Shown here piece after piece: positions 35,201 through 43,921 of a DNA stretch of 64,000 nt. Made by a program: the position numbers and the translations under genes. This stretch comes from Veillonella denticariosi JCM 15641 (GTDB lineage Bacteria > Bacillota > Negativicutes > Veillonellales > Veillonellaceae). Under the pieces are notes generated by a model. That model made no database searches and was not told the origin of the DNA. It saw nothing but the letters and a program-made list of their open reading frames with translations. The stretch spans positions 310,001-374,000 of the forward strand of contig NZ_PPDB01000003.1 in NCBI RefSeq assembly GCF_002959855.1, in the 5' to 3' direction. The number at the start of each line of letters is the position of its first letter. Position 1 is the stretch's first letter.

Positions 35201-36164
35201 CATCTTTATTCTGATTGGCCAATATTTTGAATTCTTCAACCAAAGCAGGATCCAGGGATGCGGCCTCTTTCGAGCCCAATCGCAACTGATCCGTTAAAAA
35301 CGTATCCAGATGTGCACAGGCGGAGCCCATTGCATCCCAAGAATCGGCCGAAACGAGGGTCATAAGGCCGGCCAGCTGATTATCATAATTTTTCTGCCAC
35401 TTTTGAGGGCCTGCCGGTTCTAAGAGAATCTGCTCCATCCGCCGCAACCGTTCCTTGATGCGTTCAATGGCCTCCATCTGCTTGTCCCACATGGATTGGC
35501 CCCACAAGGTGTCCACAGGCGATACATCCATCGCTTCCCTGTACGGCTCCAAAGCGCGGCGCAGCCATCCGTCGGGATTACTGAGGGACATGGCGTAATT
35601 ATATAGCGCCATCACCTTCTCTGATAAGCCCATATCGGATTTATCATCGCTGAAGAAGTCCGCCAGTTCATAAATATTATAACTGCCGTTCTCATAGGCC
35701 ACTTTCAGCAGATCCTCCAGCACCTCCTGTTGCAGAAGCGCCATTTCCGCCTCGTTTCCGATGCGTGCGGTCGGATTGATGTCGAGTTTGTAAAAGTACG
35801 AACGGATCACCCACTGACAGAAGGAGTGAAGCGTTGAAATATGAGCGGACGGCAACAGATTGAGCTGCCGTTCCAATCGCGCCTGCAGCTTCGGATCATC
35901 TGTGGATTCCATGGCCTTTGCCAATGCCAGCCCGATACGGGAGCTCATCTCCTGCGCCGCCGCCTTCGTGAAGGTTACAACCATCAGTTCCTGTACGGAT
36001 AACGGATTGTCCATATCCTTGAGACGCGTAATGATACGTTCCACGAGGACCGCCGTCTTACCGGATCCCGCTGCGGCCGCCACCAGCAAGGTCTGAGCCG
36101 ACAGAGCCGAATCCTTCGGTGCGATAATCGCCGATTCCTGTTCAGGCGTCCACTTAACAGCCAT
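32274..36164 (-). CDS. addA: AddA helicase-nuclease subunit
   Basis: AddA is the UvrD-like helicase and 3'-strand nuclease subunit of AddAB, which processes double-strand breaks for RecA loading. The 1296-residue protein shows Walker A AAAGSGKTAVL near residue 33, the Walker B region VDEYQDTNGVQ, VTFTKAAAQEM, and the helicase motif IHKSKGLEFPVVF. The C-terminal RecB-like nuclease motif is LVDYKTDRV, with upstream Asp in GIIDTAF. An acidic, low-complexity linker of about 100 residues (about 1030-1130) separates helicase and nuclease. ATG 36164 lies within the end of addB, with AAGGAG 9 nt upstream. Chi in related bacteria is a 5-7-mer; the overrepresented GTGAAAG motif makes this operon relevant. 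Confidence 0.95.
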   Translation of the reverse strand: MAVKWTPEQESAIIAPKDSALSAQTLLVAAAAGSGKTAVLVERIITRLKDMDNPLSVQELMVVTFTKAAAQEMSSRIGLALAKAMESTDDPKLQARLERQLNLLPSAHISTLHSFCQWVIRSYFYKLDINPTARIGNEAEMALLQQEVLEDLLKVAYENGSYNIYELADFFSDDKSDMGLSEKVMALYNYAMSLSNPDGWLRRALEPYREAMDVSPVDTLWGQSMWDKQMEAIERIKERLRRMEQILLEPAGPQKWQKNYDNQLAGLMTLVSADSWDAMGSACAHLDTFLTDQLRLGSKEAASLDPALVEEFKILANQNKDDLKSMQSGIFTVSESTLQEQFRSQYPVIENLVELTIAFHQAYMEAKKEQGVMDFNDLEHLCLALLVEPGTEDDPQPSDVAKELQDTFKEIMVDEYQDTNGVQETIINLISKEDNRFYVGDVKQAIYSFRMADSSLFMDKYNTYGGSDAVERRIDLAKNFRSYENILAVTNFLFYQIMTAEAAELNYTERESLIPGRIVEDAPDNWVGGDVELQLLDVGPDTLGAYVKDAEEDRDEPENNERELDFIIQKIKEIHASKKCVQNPDGTFRQIEWRDFAVLRRSLAGWGTRAVEAMRQAGIPAVVNERDGYFEAQEIQLLLALLSVIDNPEQDLPMAAVLHSGLVGLDANELGALRLSGEGTLWTLMPVYTERTQDERLLSFIAHMERWRTLSRRHGVADLLWDIYESQDYVNYVGAMPNGLVRRANVLALYERAKGFESSGFRGLFRFLRFVESLRDSNQDMAVANVVTEADDVVRLMTIHKSKGLEFPVVFLSGMQKRFNKRDLTSPLLIDKNAGIGLKGYYPDIRVTYPTMPWFYVKDVKEAALKAEEQRILYVALTRARDKLFMTGFIKGLSSEKGLTAAGKLVKAGASVDTQTLPKDLITQANSYLDWVLMGTARHLDGGNPLRAGIEYEGSTCFDLKDKQCRIKVEIHDGAAYGDLDYKADIDETTIGKVRELAAVNEVALPQVIVDRFNYTYPYEDACRRTAKISVSELKRRFQEREEEAGDIDSLPRSEPVERTSERIGAPCNVQSEPNSEVADSGDIDSSVEAVSKTDTIMALQPSVVVDDDALANSVFGRKPRVLQSEEDVLTGAQWGTLMHEAMQWLPIDAYTQDSLSKRLDELVLKGTFTAEERNLLNDSGLYRFFTSDLGKRLIASKRVERELPFSMLFEGKRVYDTLEEGENLFLQGIIDTAFEEDGAWVLVDYKTDRVQSGDELIRRYKIQMDLYKEALCRLTDMPVKACYIYSFRLHDAIIV

Positions 36165-39100
36165 AGTCTTCATCTCCTTCATTCAATGCTTCTTTCATAG
36201 AGTTCAGCGCATCCTCTTCCGCCAGTCTGGATAAATAATTGTATTGATTGCGACTCGAATCAAAGCGGCACACGTTCTGATATTCGCAATAGGTACACGG
36301 CCGTACGCCGTTCAGCTGATACGGCTTGATAGGAAACAATCCATCCCCTATCTGCTGTCCCGCCCGAGCCATCACGCGACGAGTATACCGGCACATAACG
36401 TCAAAGTCGCCGGAGCTCTTCACCTTAGGCTTGTCGCCTTTATAAATCTGCTGATTCTTACCGATGCGAAGCGGCACGTAAGGCCCTTTACCGGAGCCAT
36501 AATTAAGCACCTGATTGTCAATGTGCGTCAACAGCTCCACATCATCCGCAAAATAACCGCTGTTCTGCAAGGTGCTGTTCTTCTTAGCCAGCTCCGACGC
36601 ATCATCATAGGATATAGGCGCATCCGACGATGTCTGCGGATTCTTAACATACGTATATACGACCGCAGCCGGAGACATCGAATCGCCATGCATTCTGCCG
36701 TATGCGGATTCCAATGCCAGTAAATATGTCATCAGCTGCAACTTGAGTCCGTAATACACATCCTGAGCGCTCACCTTGGCACCGCCCGACTTGTAGTCGA
36801 TAACCATGCCGTACGTTTGACCGTCCGCGGTATATTCATCGATTCTGTCGATCTGTCCCACAAGGCGGAGATAGCGATCAGCGCCGAGAGGCACATTAAT
36901 CGAATCCCAGCCGCCTCCGAGGCCGAAATTCTGCTCCAGATACTTCGTATTGAAATCGCTGCGCTTCGACCATTCCACGAGACGTCCTACGGTCGATTCC
37001 AAGGTGCGCTGCACACGATGCTCGATAGCCTCCTGATAGGCGGAACTTTCATCCTCGCTGAACTGGTTGTCCTTCACGATTTCATCGGCAACGGCGCTGC
37101 ACATTTCACGCTGTGTCCTTTCATCCAGATCGCGCCACTGCTGATTATGTTCCAGCAGATAATTGCCGAGGCGCTCCAAATTGGCGTGCAGAAAGGTACC
37201 GATTTCAGGCGCGCCGAAGGAACGCACCTTGCGCGGTTCCAGTCGCAATCCGTACTGTGCATAGAAGCGGAACGGACATTGCTGATATTTTTCAAGGCGC
37301 GTCACGGAGCCGGACATGTAACCCTTTGATAAGAACAGACCGTTTACCAAATCCTGCGTAATGACCGGCACATCATTATTATCTCGAATACCGCGCGACA
37401 CCTCAGCCAATCTCGGCCGATATTCCGCACTTTCACGAGCCCAGTTATAAAGGCCCCACCACACGGGACTCACAGGTTCGCCGCTAAGAAGCGCCCCCCA
37501 TCGTTCCGACAGGAGGGACAGGCTCTGATTCGGACGCCATAAGTAGCGTTCTTCCGTATCGGGCATGATGATAAGCGGCACATCAACGGCCTCATCCACA
37601 TAACCGAGCGATTCCAGACGCTTAATCACAAGGGCCGGTTCAAGCCCCGTACCGTCCTCGCCGGATCCGGCATAGGACAATGTCAACGAATCTCCTCCTC
37701 TTGTCATCGCCAGGTAGAGCAGGAAATTTTCGTTGAACGCCTTCGGCAGTGCCCCTTCCGCAAGGGTAATGCCGGCCTCGGCCAATTCCTGACGCTCCCG
37801 GTCCTTGATGAGTCCTTCATCGCCCATGCTTTGCGGGAATACGCCCTGATTGAGGCCCATCACGAAAACCTTCGGCCACCACTGACTATATCCGCGCTCG
37901 ATGGTGGTGATTACCACATGATCTAGAGACGGCGGAATCATGGAGTAATTGATATCACGCAAGCCTTCTTCGAGGAGCAGCATCATCTCATCTAACGTGA
38001 GAATTTCATCCTTCATCACCGACGATACTTCGTCAATGAACGAAATGACCGCATTATACATCTGCTCATGACTCGCCTTGGACTCCTGATCTCCGCTCGC
38101 CTCGGCATCCTGAGTCCATTCATAGAGGCGGTGCGGCACCTGCAGTACCTCTAAAATGCGATACAGCTCGGCGCCCCATTCGCCGCCCGTATGGCCCTCC
38201 GCATTCGATGCGAAATCAAACCACGGCGACAAAATATCCATGATAATCTGACGGGACACATTTACACGCGCTCTGCGGGGCGCATCAAAATGGGTTTCCT
38301 CATCGTCCCTCCCCCTTTGAAAGCCCTGTAAATACGACCAGCTTTCAGATTCCCATTTATAATGATCGATACCGAATTCGAGAACGTAATTTTCCAATTC
38401 ATCGACGGCCTCGCGCGTAAGAGGCATTAAATCCGTTTTCAATAAACGGAACATGCTGTCACGACTGTAGCTATGACGGACGACACCGAATAAATCCGTC
38501 AACAGTTCTCCTAACGGATGATTTTTCATCGGTCGCTGACGGTCGATAAAATGTGGAATACCGTAACGGGTAAAAACCTTTTCCAATGTGTCCCCATAGG
38601 TTTCCGATTCGCGCAGCATAACGCACACATCGCGATACCGCGCACCTTCAGAGGATTCCACATAATCCAATATACGCCGCGCCACCGCATCGCCTTCGCG
38701 CTCCCGATTATGCCCTCTGATGAGGGGAATCTGCTCATCCGTAGAGTTCGCCCTTGCAGGACTCGTAAAGAAATCGGACTCTAACGCCTGTACCACCCGG
38801 GGCCCCCGCTTGCCGTCAAAGCCTACCCATTCGATTCGGCTACCATATCGGGCAACCAACGTGTCGTAGATTTCAAGAGGACGGCTGAACAGATGCTCTC
38901 CGCGGCGTGCAACATTAAGCGCTTCGGGATCCATCGGCAAATCGACGGTGATAACCGCTTCCTTCGCCAGATCAAACAGAGTATAAATCAGTTCATAATG
39001 AGTCGGCGTAAACCAATGGAAACCGTCGATAAAGACATGGCAATTCTCCATCAACGGGGAGTGCGGCAACGCCTCCACGATTTCCATGATCGGGTCTATA

Positions 39101-39633
39101 TCGCGCTCGCCGTGACGGCTGATCTCTTCTTCGTATGCCGCCATGCATAGAGCGAGTTCACGCAACTTCTTCTGCAACACACCGTTCTTTACGGATTCAG
39201 CGCCGCGTTCCAGATCATCCGGCCCGATGCGAAATGCACGAAACTCGGAGAATAATTGTTGCAGCACCGATGAGAACTCAGGACGTTTCGTCGCCTGTTC
39301 CAGGAGCCCTAATTCCTGCTGTTTGCGCTTCATCACAAGGCGCAGCAACATGGCGCGACCGAACGCTGTCAATCCCGATTGGTGATCCCCTTTGGAACCG
39401 ATAGACTGGTACACTTGGTATCCGAGGCGTCCAAAGCCTACAACCCGCACCGTCGTAAAACCTTTTTGAGGCATAAACTCCGCCAGTTCCCGTTCCACCC
39501 GATAGGTGGCCGGTTCGGGCACGAGCAGAATAATCGGGTCCCCCGGGCATTCTTTCATCACTTGTGCAATACGCGCATAAACGGCCTGCGTCTTGCCGGA
39601 TCCGGCGCGTCCGTAATATATACTGATACTCAT
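36154..39633 (-). CDS. addB: AddB helicase-nuclease subunit
   Basis: AddB is the second subunit of AddAB; in studied systems it reads Chi and cuts the 5' strand. The 1159-residue protein starts with a Walker A YGRAGSGKTQAV and ends with a RecB-family nuclease domain: GQIDRIDEY and MVIDYKSGGAKV. The four [4Fe-4S] cysteines are recognisable: one in YQQCPFRFY (about residue 800) and three in CTYCEYQNVC near the C-terminus. The start at 39633 has GGGAGG 4 nt upstream. addB overlaps addA by 11 bp, so they are one operon. A perfect 18-bp palindrome made of two GTGAAAG motifs lies immediately upstream. Confidence 0.95.
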   Translation of the reverse strand: MSISIYYGRAGSGKTQAVYARIAQVMKECPGDPIILLVPEPATYRVERELAEFMPQKGFTTVRVVGFGRLGYQVYQSIGSKGDHQSGLTAFGRAMLLRLVMKRKQQELGLLEQATKRPEFSSVLQQLFSEFRAFRIGPDDLERGAESVKNGVLQKKLRELALCMAAYEEEISRHGERDIDPIMEIVEALPHSPLMENCHVFIDGFHWFTPTHYELIYTLFDLAKEAVITVDLPMDPEALNVARRGEHLFSRPLEIYDTLVARYGSRIEWVGFDGKRGPRVVQALESDFFTSPARANSTDEQIPLIRGHNREREGDAVARRILDYVESSEGARYRDVCVMLRESETYGDTLEKVFTRYGIPHFIDRQRPMKNHPLGELLTDLFGVVRHSYSRDSMFRLLKTDLMPLTREAVDELENYVLEFGIDHYKWESESWSYLQGFQRGRDDEETHFDAPRRARVNVSRQIIMDILSPWFDFASNAEGHTGGEWGAELYRILEVLQVPHRLYEWTQDAEASGDQESKASHEQMYNAVISFIDEVSSVMKDEILTLDEMMLLLEEGLRDINYSMIPPSLDHVVITTIERGYSQWWPKVFVMGLNQGVFPQSMGDEGLIKDRERQELAEAGITLAEGALPKAFNENFLLYLAMTRGGDSLTLSYAGSGEDGTGLEPALVIKRLESLGYVDEAVDVPLIIMPDTEERYLWRPNQSLSLLSERWGALLSGEPVSPVWWGLYNWARESAEYRPRLAEVSRGIRDNNDVPVITQDLVNGLFLSKGYMSGSVTRLEKYQQCPFRFYAQYGLRLEPRKVRSFGAPEIGTFLHANLERLGNYLLEHNQQWRDLDERTQREMCSAVADEIVKDNQFSEDESSAYQEAIEHRVQRTLESTVGRLVEWSKRSDFNTKYLEQNFGLGGGWDSINVPLGADRYLRLVGQIDRIDEYTADGQTYGMVIDYKSGGAKVSAQDVYYGLKLQLMTYLLALESAYGRMHGDSMSPAAVVYTYVKNPQTSSDAPISYDDASELAKKNSTLQNSGYFADDVELLTHIDNQVLNYGSGKGPYVPLRIGKNQQIYKGDKPKVKSSGDFDVMCRYTRRVMARAGQQIGDGLFPIKPYQLNGVRPCTYCEYQNVCRFDSSRNQYNYLSRLAEEDALNSMKEALNEGDEDYGC

Positions 39634-39643
39634 GAGACCTCCC

Positions 39644-39661
39644 TGGTGAAAGCTTTCACCA
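39644..39661. promoter_or_regulatory. 18-bp perfect palindrome of two GTGAAAG motifs upstream of addB
   Basis: TGGTGAAAGCTTTCACCA (39644-39661) is a perfect palindrome that begins 11 bp before the addB start codon, just upstream of its GGGAGG ribosome-binding site. It contains the window-wide motif GTGAAAG on both strands, abutting. It could be an operator, a translation-control hairpin, or simply a double signal site. Confidence 0.75.
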
Positions 39662-39846
39662 TCTCAATAGTAAATCGTCAAATCATAAGAGAAGATACAA
39701 ATATCTCCACTATCTTTATATTATACTATTATATACTATCGGGCCGATTTATCGTATATTACGCAGTATTTATATCCGTTATCATACAGTCTTCATATCC
39801 GTCAAGTCGTTCTCAGTTTATAGTTGGTAATTTATTTTATGTTTTA

Positions 39847-39889
39847 TTTACAATTTGTATTTTTTTCGATATAATATACTTTAAAGTAT
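39847..39889 (+). promoter_or_regulatory. Strong promoter with initiation-site palindrome
   Basis: TTTACA (39847-39852), 17 bp spacer, TATAAT (39870-39875) is a near-consensus promoter for the secreted protein gene at 39933. The perfect palindrome ATACTTTAAAGTAT (39876-39889) covers the expected transcription start, so a repressor could bind there. The rest of the 270-bp gap after addB shows nothing I can name. Confidence 0.7.
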
Positions 39890-39932
39890 TTATTTTGTGG
39901 TATTTGTAAATTAAAACTAGGAGTGACTTTAC

Positions 39933-40931
39933 ATGAACAAGAAACATTTAGCTGCAGCATTCGCAGTATTTGCAGCAACATCTATATCTTTTTCCGCATT
40001 TGCCGCATCTGTAGATGCAAACGCACGCGCTTATGAACGCGCTGCTCAACAGCAAGCTCAATCCGGCTATTCCGATACGGAAGCCCGTAGACCTATGGTA
40101 CAAACAGGTTACACTGCAACTCCTCCACAAGTTGCTAAGAAAAATGTGGCTGCCGATCCATATGCAGCAGGCGACATGACACAACAAAGACCTGTGTCCA
40201 AAGATTTAGGAGATCCTATCTTCGTTGCACCTCAGACAACAGCTATCGGTCTACAAATCATGGATCCGATCCCTACTACGCAACAACCTGTATACCAGGA
40301 AACAGTAGCGTCCTTGAACTATAACAATAACGGCAACTCTTATGTGAACCGTTACAAAGCGAACCAGTTGAACGCATTCGACGTTCTATTGAACGGTAAA
40401 TCCTATACATACAACTTGCCTGCTTATACAAACGGCTATCAGGTAAAAACAGCAAGCTCTTATAATCACACAGGCAACGGCGTTGCTAACGTGTTCTCCA
40501 CAAACGTGATTACAGAGGCTGTTGTGAACAATCAATCCTTGCGCATCACTGTTAACATGACGCAACCTACAGCAGTTGCAGCAGGTAAATTGATGTCCAT
40601 GCAAAAATCCGGTAATCTTTCCGCTGCTGAAATAGCAACGTTATTCGCTTATAATGAAAGCTATGATGGTGTAAAACAAGCGGCTTATTACGATGTATTC
40701 AACAATGCGGGCCGATTCATCGTTGTGAAGTCCGGTGCTGTTACAGTTCCAAACGGCGCTCAACATCCGTATGCAACGGCTATGTTCGCATTGACTGACG
40801 ATACCGTAGCAGCTGTTACCGTATCCGGCAATACATCCGATGCTTATGAACTAGTAAAAGGCACTGCATACGCGATCGCACAATCCGCAAAGGTTGCAAA
40901 CAATAACGCCGCATCCAAGGCAAAGCGCTAA
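39933..40931 (+). CDS. Secreted protein of unknown function
   Basis: A 332-residue exported protein I do not recognise. A Sec signal peptide (about 1-24, ending AFA-AS) precedes a polar, Gln/Tyr/Thr-rich segment (about 25-125) and a C-terminal globular part (about 130-320) rich in Asn, Tyr and Val. The C-terminal part has beta-strand-like pieces such as LRITVNMTQP and GRFIVVKSGAVTVP and ends in an Ala-rich tail. No Cys is present except possibly none in the mature part, and no SLH repeat or membrane anchor is visible. A near-consensus promoter and good ribosome-binding site (AGGAG) suggest high expression. It contains no GTGAAAG motif. A periplasmic or released protein is likely. Confidence 0.8.
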   Translation: MNKKHLAAAFAVFAATSISFSAFAASVDANARAYERAAQQQAQSGYSDTEARRPMVQTGYTATPPQVAKKNVAADPYAAGDMTQQRPVSKDLGDPIFVAPQTTAIGLQIMDPIPTTQQPVYQETVASLNYNNNGNSYVNRYKANQLNAFDVLLNGKSYTYNLPAYTNGYQVKTASSYNHTGNGVANVFSTNVITEAVVNNQSLRITVNMTQPTAVAAGKLMSMQKSGNLSAAEIATLFAYNESYDGVKQAAYYDVFNNAGRFIVVKSGAVTVPNGAQHPYATAMFALTDDTVAAVTVSGNTSDAYELVKGTAYAIAQSAKVANNNAASKAKR

Positions 40932-40971
40932 TCAGGTGTTCGCACAAAAATAAAAGCTAATACATAACAAA

Positions 40972-41027
40972 AAAGGGCTGTACCCAAATGTAAAATTAAT
41001 TACATTTTGAGTGCAGTCCTTCTTTTT
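40972..41027 (+). terminator. Terminator of the secreted protein gene
   Basis: AAAGGGCTGTAC followed by CAAATGTAA pairs with TTACATTTTG and GTGCAGTCCTT in an extended hairpin, followed by CTTTTTAT. It lies about 40 bp after the stop codon. Confidence 0.8.
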
Positions 41028-41099
41028 ATATCGTAACAGTTATCCAAAAAACGAAATATGTTCTCTATACCCGCCTTTAAAAATATGTATCTTAATGTA

Positions 41100-41708
41100 C
41101 TACATGAGATGGCCCTGCATACAGCCCAAAGTACCATCTTCATTCCCCCACTCCATCTTACCGAGCTGCAGAAACACCTTCAAAGCCGTTTGTGACATCA
41201 AGCGATACCCCAACTCATTGGGATGTACTTCGCCCGCAAATACAATCTGCCCATTACGGTCCGCTTCATTCAGAGTGCTGTAAAAATCGATGGTCTTATG
41301 ATGGTGTTTTGCCGCATAGTCTTTTAACCGATCGTTAACGGCTACGACTTCACGGTTGATGCCGTCCATATCACTGTCTATCTGTGTTTCCAGGCCGATG
41401 ATAACTCGTCCTTTTTCAGCGGCCTGTTCGATAGCTTTCACAAGAATACGAAATACATAGTCCGCATCACGTCCCTGCAGAATATCGTTGGTACCGCACA
41501 TGAGGAAAATATAGCGATTTCGATCGTAAGAAGCTGTACTCGACCAGGCCTCCACACGATTGAACAGTCCCTGTACGGACAGTCCGTCTATGCCGTAATT
41601 GGTAAATTGCGTATGCGACATTGCCTCTGCGCACAATTCGACCCAACCGAGCCCGTACGGTACATCATAACCGCGCGTAATGCTGTCACCAAAGCAGACT
41701 ATATGCAT
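41100..41708 (-). CDS. SGNH/GDSL-family hydrolase
   Basis: A 202-residue cytosolic esterase or lipase-like protein. Block I is CFGDSITRG with the nucleophile Ser at residue 9, block III is MCGTNDIL, and block V is VHPNELGY with the catalytic His. These residues are all present, so the enzyme should be active on an acyl or acetyl ester. There is no signal peptide. The physiological substrate is unknown. GGAGG precedes the ATG. The gene stands alone, about 150 bp downstream of the MFS transporter gene on the same strand. Confidence 0.9.
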   Translation of the reverse strand: MHIVCFGDSITRGYDVPYGLGWVELCAEAMSHTQFTNYGIDGLSVQGLFNRVEAWSSTASYDRNRYIFLMCGTNDILQGRDADYVFRILVKAIEQAAEKGRVIIGLETQIDSDMDGINREVVAVNDRLKDYAAKHHHKTIDFYSTLNEADRNGQIVFAGEVHPNELGYRLMSQTALKVFLQLGKMEWGNEDGTLGCMQGHLM

Positions 41709-41865
41709 AACGAACCTCCTTCGCTACAGATGGTTTCTATTATTTCTATCACTTCGATACCAATAGTTTATACGATTTCGACACAAACAATTTCCGTTAC
41801 TTTAATACAAATACTTTCCATCAAATCGGTTCTGTCAATTGCTCATCGTATAAACACCTGAACTT

Positions 41866-43095
41866 TCACCGATTAAGCCGTACAAAGAACAAGGCACATG
41901 CTCCGATAACAGGAGCGATGGCGATGGACATCAAGGACAATTGATAACTGCCCGTCATGACGAGGACATTGCCTAAGAGAAGTGGCGCCAGGAGCGCACC
42001 GATTTGGTTAAACAGATTCACGAAGCCCGCCGTAGTGCCGCGCAAATGCGGCGCCGCCGACTGTACCACGAGAGCATTCGTCAAAGCGCTGTGCATAAAA
42101 GCACCGATTCCCAAGATCGGCCCCGTTACAAAGAGCATATCCGGATTATTCGTGCTGGCAAATAAAATCAGCGCAGGTGCAAACAGGAACATCACAAAAG
42201 CCGCCAGGTGATTCTTCTTAATCGGCAAAATATCCGATAAAATACCGATAGTCGGCTTTGCAATAAGAGCCGCCGTACCGAAAGCACTCATAACCTGCCC
42301 TGCATAGATAGCCGTTACGCCCAGCTGCTTAACCATGTACAAGTTCGCCCACTGAGTTACGCCCCAGGTCGTTCCCGTCGCGAAAAAGCCGGCGATAGCA
42401 AGGCATCGAATATTTCGATTGGAAATAATATGCTTCAAATTTTCCTTTAAGGATGTTTGACCCATACCGAGTTTAGCTGCTGCTGCAGATGCTTCTGATT
42501 CGCGCTGAACCATGATCTCCGCACTCGGTTTACGGACCGTGAAATAACACAAAAGCCATACCGCTAACGGCAATGCGGCTGTCACGAGAAACGCGGTCTG
42601 CCAGCCGTAATGAGTCGCCACATACGGCGCATATAGATTAACGGTAGTAATACCGAAAGAGGTACAGCTCATAAAGAATCCTACCGCCACGCCTCGTTGA
42701 TTCGGGCCGAAGTGATCGCCGATAGCACTCAGACAGGATGCCTGTACGGGACCGGACATAACGCCTAATAAGAACCGCAATACCCATGCATAAGTATAAT
42801 CCGTAATGGTGCTCATCAAGGCTGTTACCGCAGCCATACCGATTAAGCTGCATAAAATAGTTCGGCGATAGCCGATCTTATCCGCCAGAATACCGCCGGG
42901 CAATACCGTGAGCGCATAACCGAAGTAAAATGCCGCAATATGCTGAGATCCCATCTTTGCCGTAAAATTGAGCGCATCATTGACGATGGGCATAACCGAT
43001 GCCCAGGATAAACGCATGACAAAACTCAATAAAAACGTGAGCCATACGCTGACTAAAATTAAAATCTGTGACCGTGAAAACCTGATTCCCCCCAT
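41866..43095 (-). CDS. MFS permease, ACS-like
   Basis: A 409-residue inner-membrane transporter with 12 predicted helices and a central cytosolic loop. The loop between helices 2 and 3 reads GGILADKIGYRRT, the classical MFS D-x-x-G-x-R/K-type motif. Overall sequence resembles the anion:cation symporter (ACS) group that carries organic acids, sugar acids and phosphate esters; the substrate cannot be assigned. ATG 43095 follows GGAGG by 4 nt, and the open frame to 43113 is rejected. The single gene is followed by an SGNH hydrolase gene. Confidence 0.85.
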   Translation of the reverse strand: MGGIRFSRSQILILVSVWLTFLLSFVMRLSWASVMPIVNDALNFTAKMGSQHIAAFYFGYALTVLPGGILADKIGYRRTILCSLIGMAAVTALMSTITDYTYAWVLRFLLGVMSGPVQASCLSAIGDHFGPNQRGVAVGFFMSCTSFGITTVNLYAPYVATHYGWQTAFLVTAALPLAVWLLCYFTVRKPSAEIMVQRESEASAAAAKLGMGQTSLKENLKHIISNRNIRCLAIAGFFATGTTWGVTQWANLYMVKQLGVTAIYAGQVMSAFGTAALIAKPTIGILSDILPIKKNHLAAFVMFLFAPALILFASTNNPDMLFVTGPILGIGAFMHSALTNALVVQSAAPHLRGTTAGFVNLFNQIGALLAPLLLGNVLVMTGSYQLSLMSIAIAPVIGACALFFVRLNR

Positions 43096-43304
43096 GGGAC
43101 CTCCTCTATACAATAATCAAATTAATACATCGATAGCATACCATAGAGGATAAAGATTTTCTATAAAAACTATTCCCTCCGGCGCTAATTCTCATTTACT
43201 TTCACCTATGCTATACTGAAAGCAATATATTGATCAACATAATTTCATAATCATCTTATGCAAATCATTGCAGTTATGAACACCTTCAAAACCGGTCGGC
43301 TCTT

Positions 43305-43613
43305 ATGAGTAATCTTAAAAAATATTCAGTAGATATAATCAGATCTGACAAAACACTTCAATCTAAAGTATTAAAAATGCGTAAGCAATATAACGATACT
43401 GTCGCGGTAATTAACTATCTTGCTAACTTAAAATCTGAGAATATGGCTGATATTGGACAAATTACAACTATTAGCAAACAACGTATTAAAGGACCTGTTC
43501 ACACAACAGATATATTAGCAAATGTTATTATCCCTGATGATTTACTAAAAAGGGCCTATTTTTTCTTAATAATTCCAACGTTCTCTACTCTAATAGAATT
43601 ATCGGCGGCTTAG
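43305..43613 (+). CDS. Small protein of unknown function, possibly frameshifted
   Basis: A 102-residue frame that I do not recognise. The first 85 residues look protein-like (Lys-rich, with TLQSKVLKMRKQYNDTVAVI and DILANVIIPDDLLK), but the end is strongly hydrophobic. If one A were added in the A5 run near 43548, the frame would continue as GLFFLNNSNVLYSNRIIG and stop at about 43621, which looks more natural. The gene is AT-rich compared with neighbours and lies beside a tRNA gene. No clear ribosome-binding site precedes the ATG. It could be a remnant of an acquired gene. Confidence 0.45.
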   Translation: MSNLKKYSVDIIRSDKTLQSKVLKMRKQYNDTVAVINYLANLKSENMADIGQITTISKQRIKGPVHTTDILANVIIPDDLLKRAYFFLIIPTFSTLIELSAA

Positions 43614-43631
43614 GCTTATAAGATAAAAAAT

Positions 43632-43666
43632 AAAACCCTCCAGGCCACAACCTACAGGGTTTTAGA
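43632..43666 (+). terminator. Terminator after the small orphan
   Basis: AAAACCCT (43632-43639) pairs with AGGGTTTT (43656-43663); an inner AGG/CCT pairing adds to it. It lies 19 bp after the small orphan stop and before the end of the convergent tRNA gene. Confidence 0.7.
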
Positions 43667-43723
43667 AATAATTATATAATTTTGAAAACATTATACTCTA
43701 CTGTTTTCCGCTTTAAAATTAAA

Positions 43724-43812
43724 TGGCGGAGAGGGTGGGATTCGAACCCACGGCCCCTTGCGGAGTCACTGGTTTTCAAGACCAGCTCCTTAAACCACTC
43801 GGACACCTCTCC
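43724..43812 (-). tRNA. tRNA-Ser (anticodon UGA)
   Basis: On the minus strand the 89-nt sequence starts GGAGAGG and ends CCTCTCC-G-CCA, giving a perfect acceptor stem with encoded CCA. The anticodon arm CTGGT-CTTGAAA-ACCAG has anticodon TGA. A long variable arm (about GTGACTCCGCAAGGGGCC) is typical of a class II serine tRNA, and the T arm GTGGGTTCGAATCCCAC is intact. Confidence 0.97.
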
Positions 43813-43855
43813 ATAATTTAGTATTATATCAGATAAACCATTGTTATCGCAACAT

Positions 43856-43888
43856 AAGGACCTCTCGAATTACGGGAGGTCCTTTTTC
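43856..43888. terminator. Hairpin between tRNA-Ser and corA
   Basis: AAGGACCTC (43856-43864) pairs with GAGGTCCTT (43876-43884), followed by TTTC on the plus strand. It lies between the corA stop and the tRNA start on the minus strand and probably ends the corA transcript. Confidence 0.75.
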
Positions 43889-43921
43889 ACTGCTGTTAAC
43901 GACGATATCTCCATAATGAAA

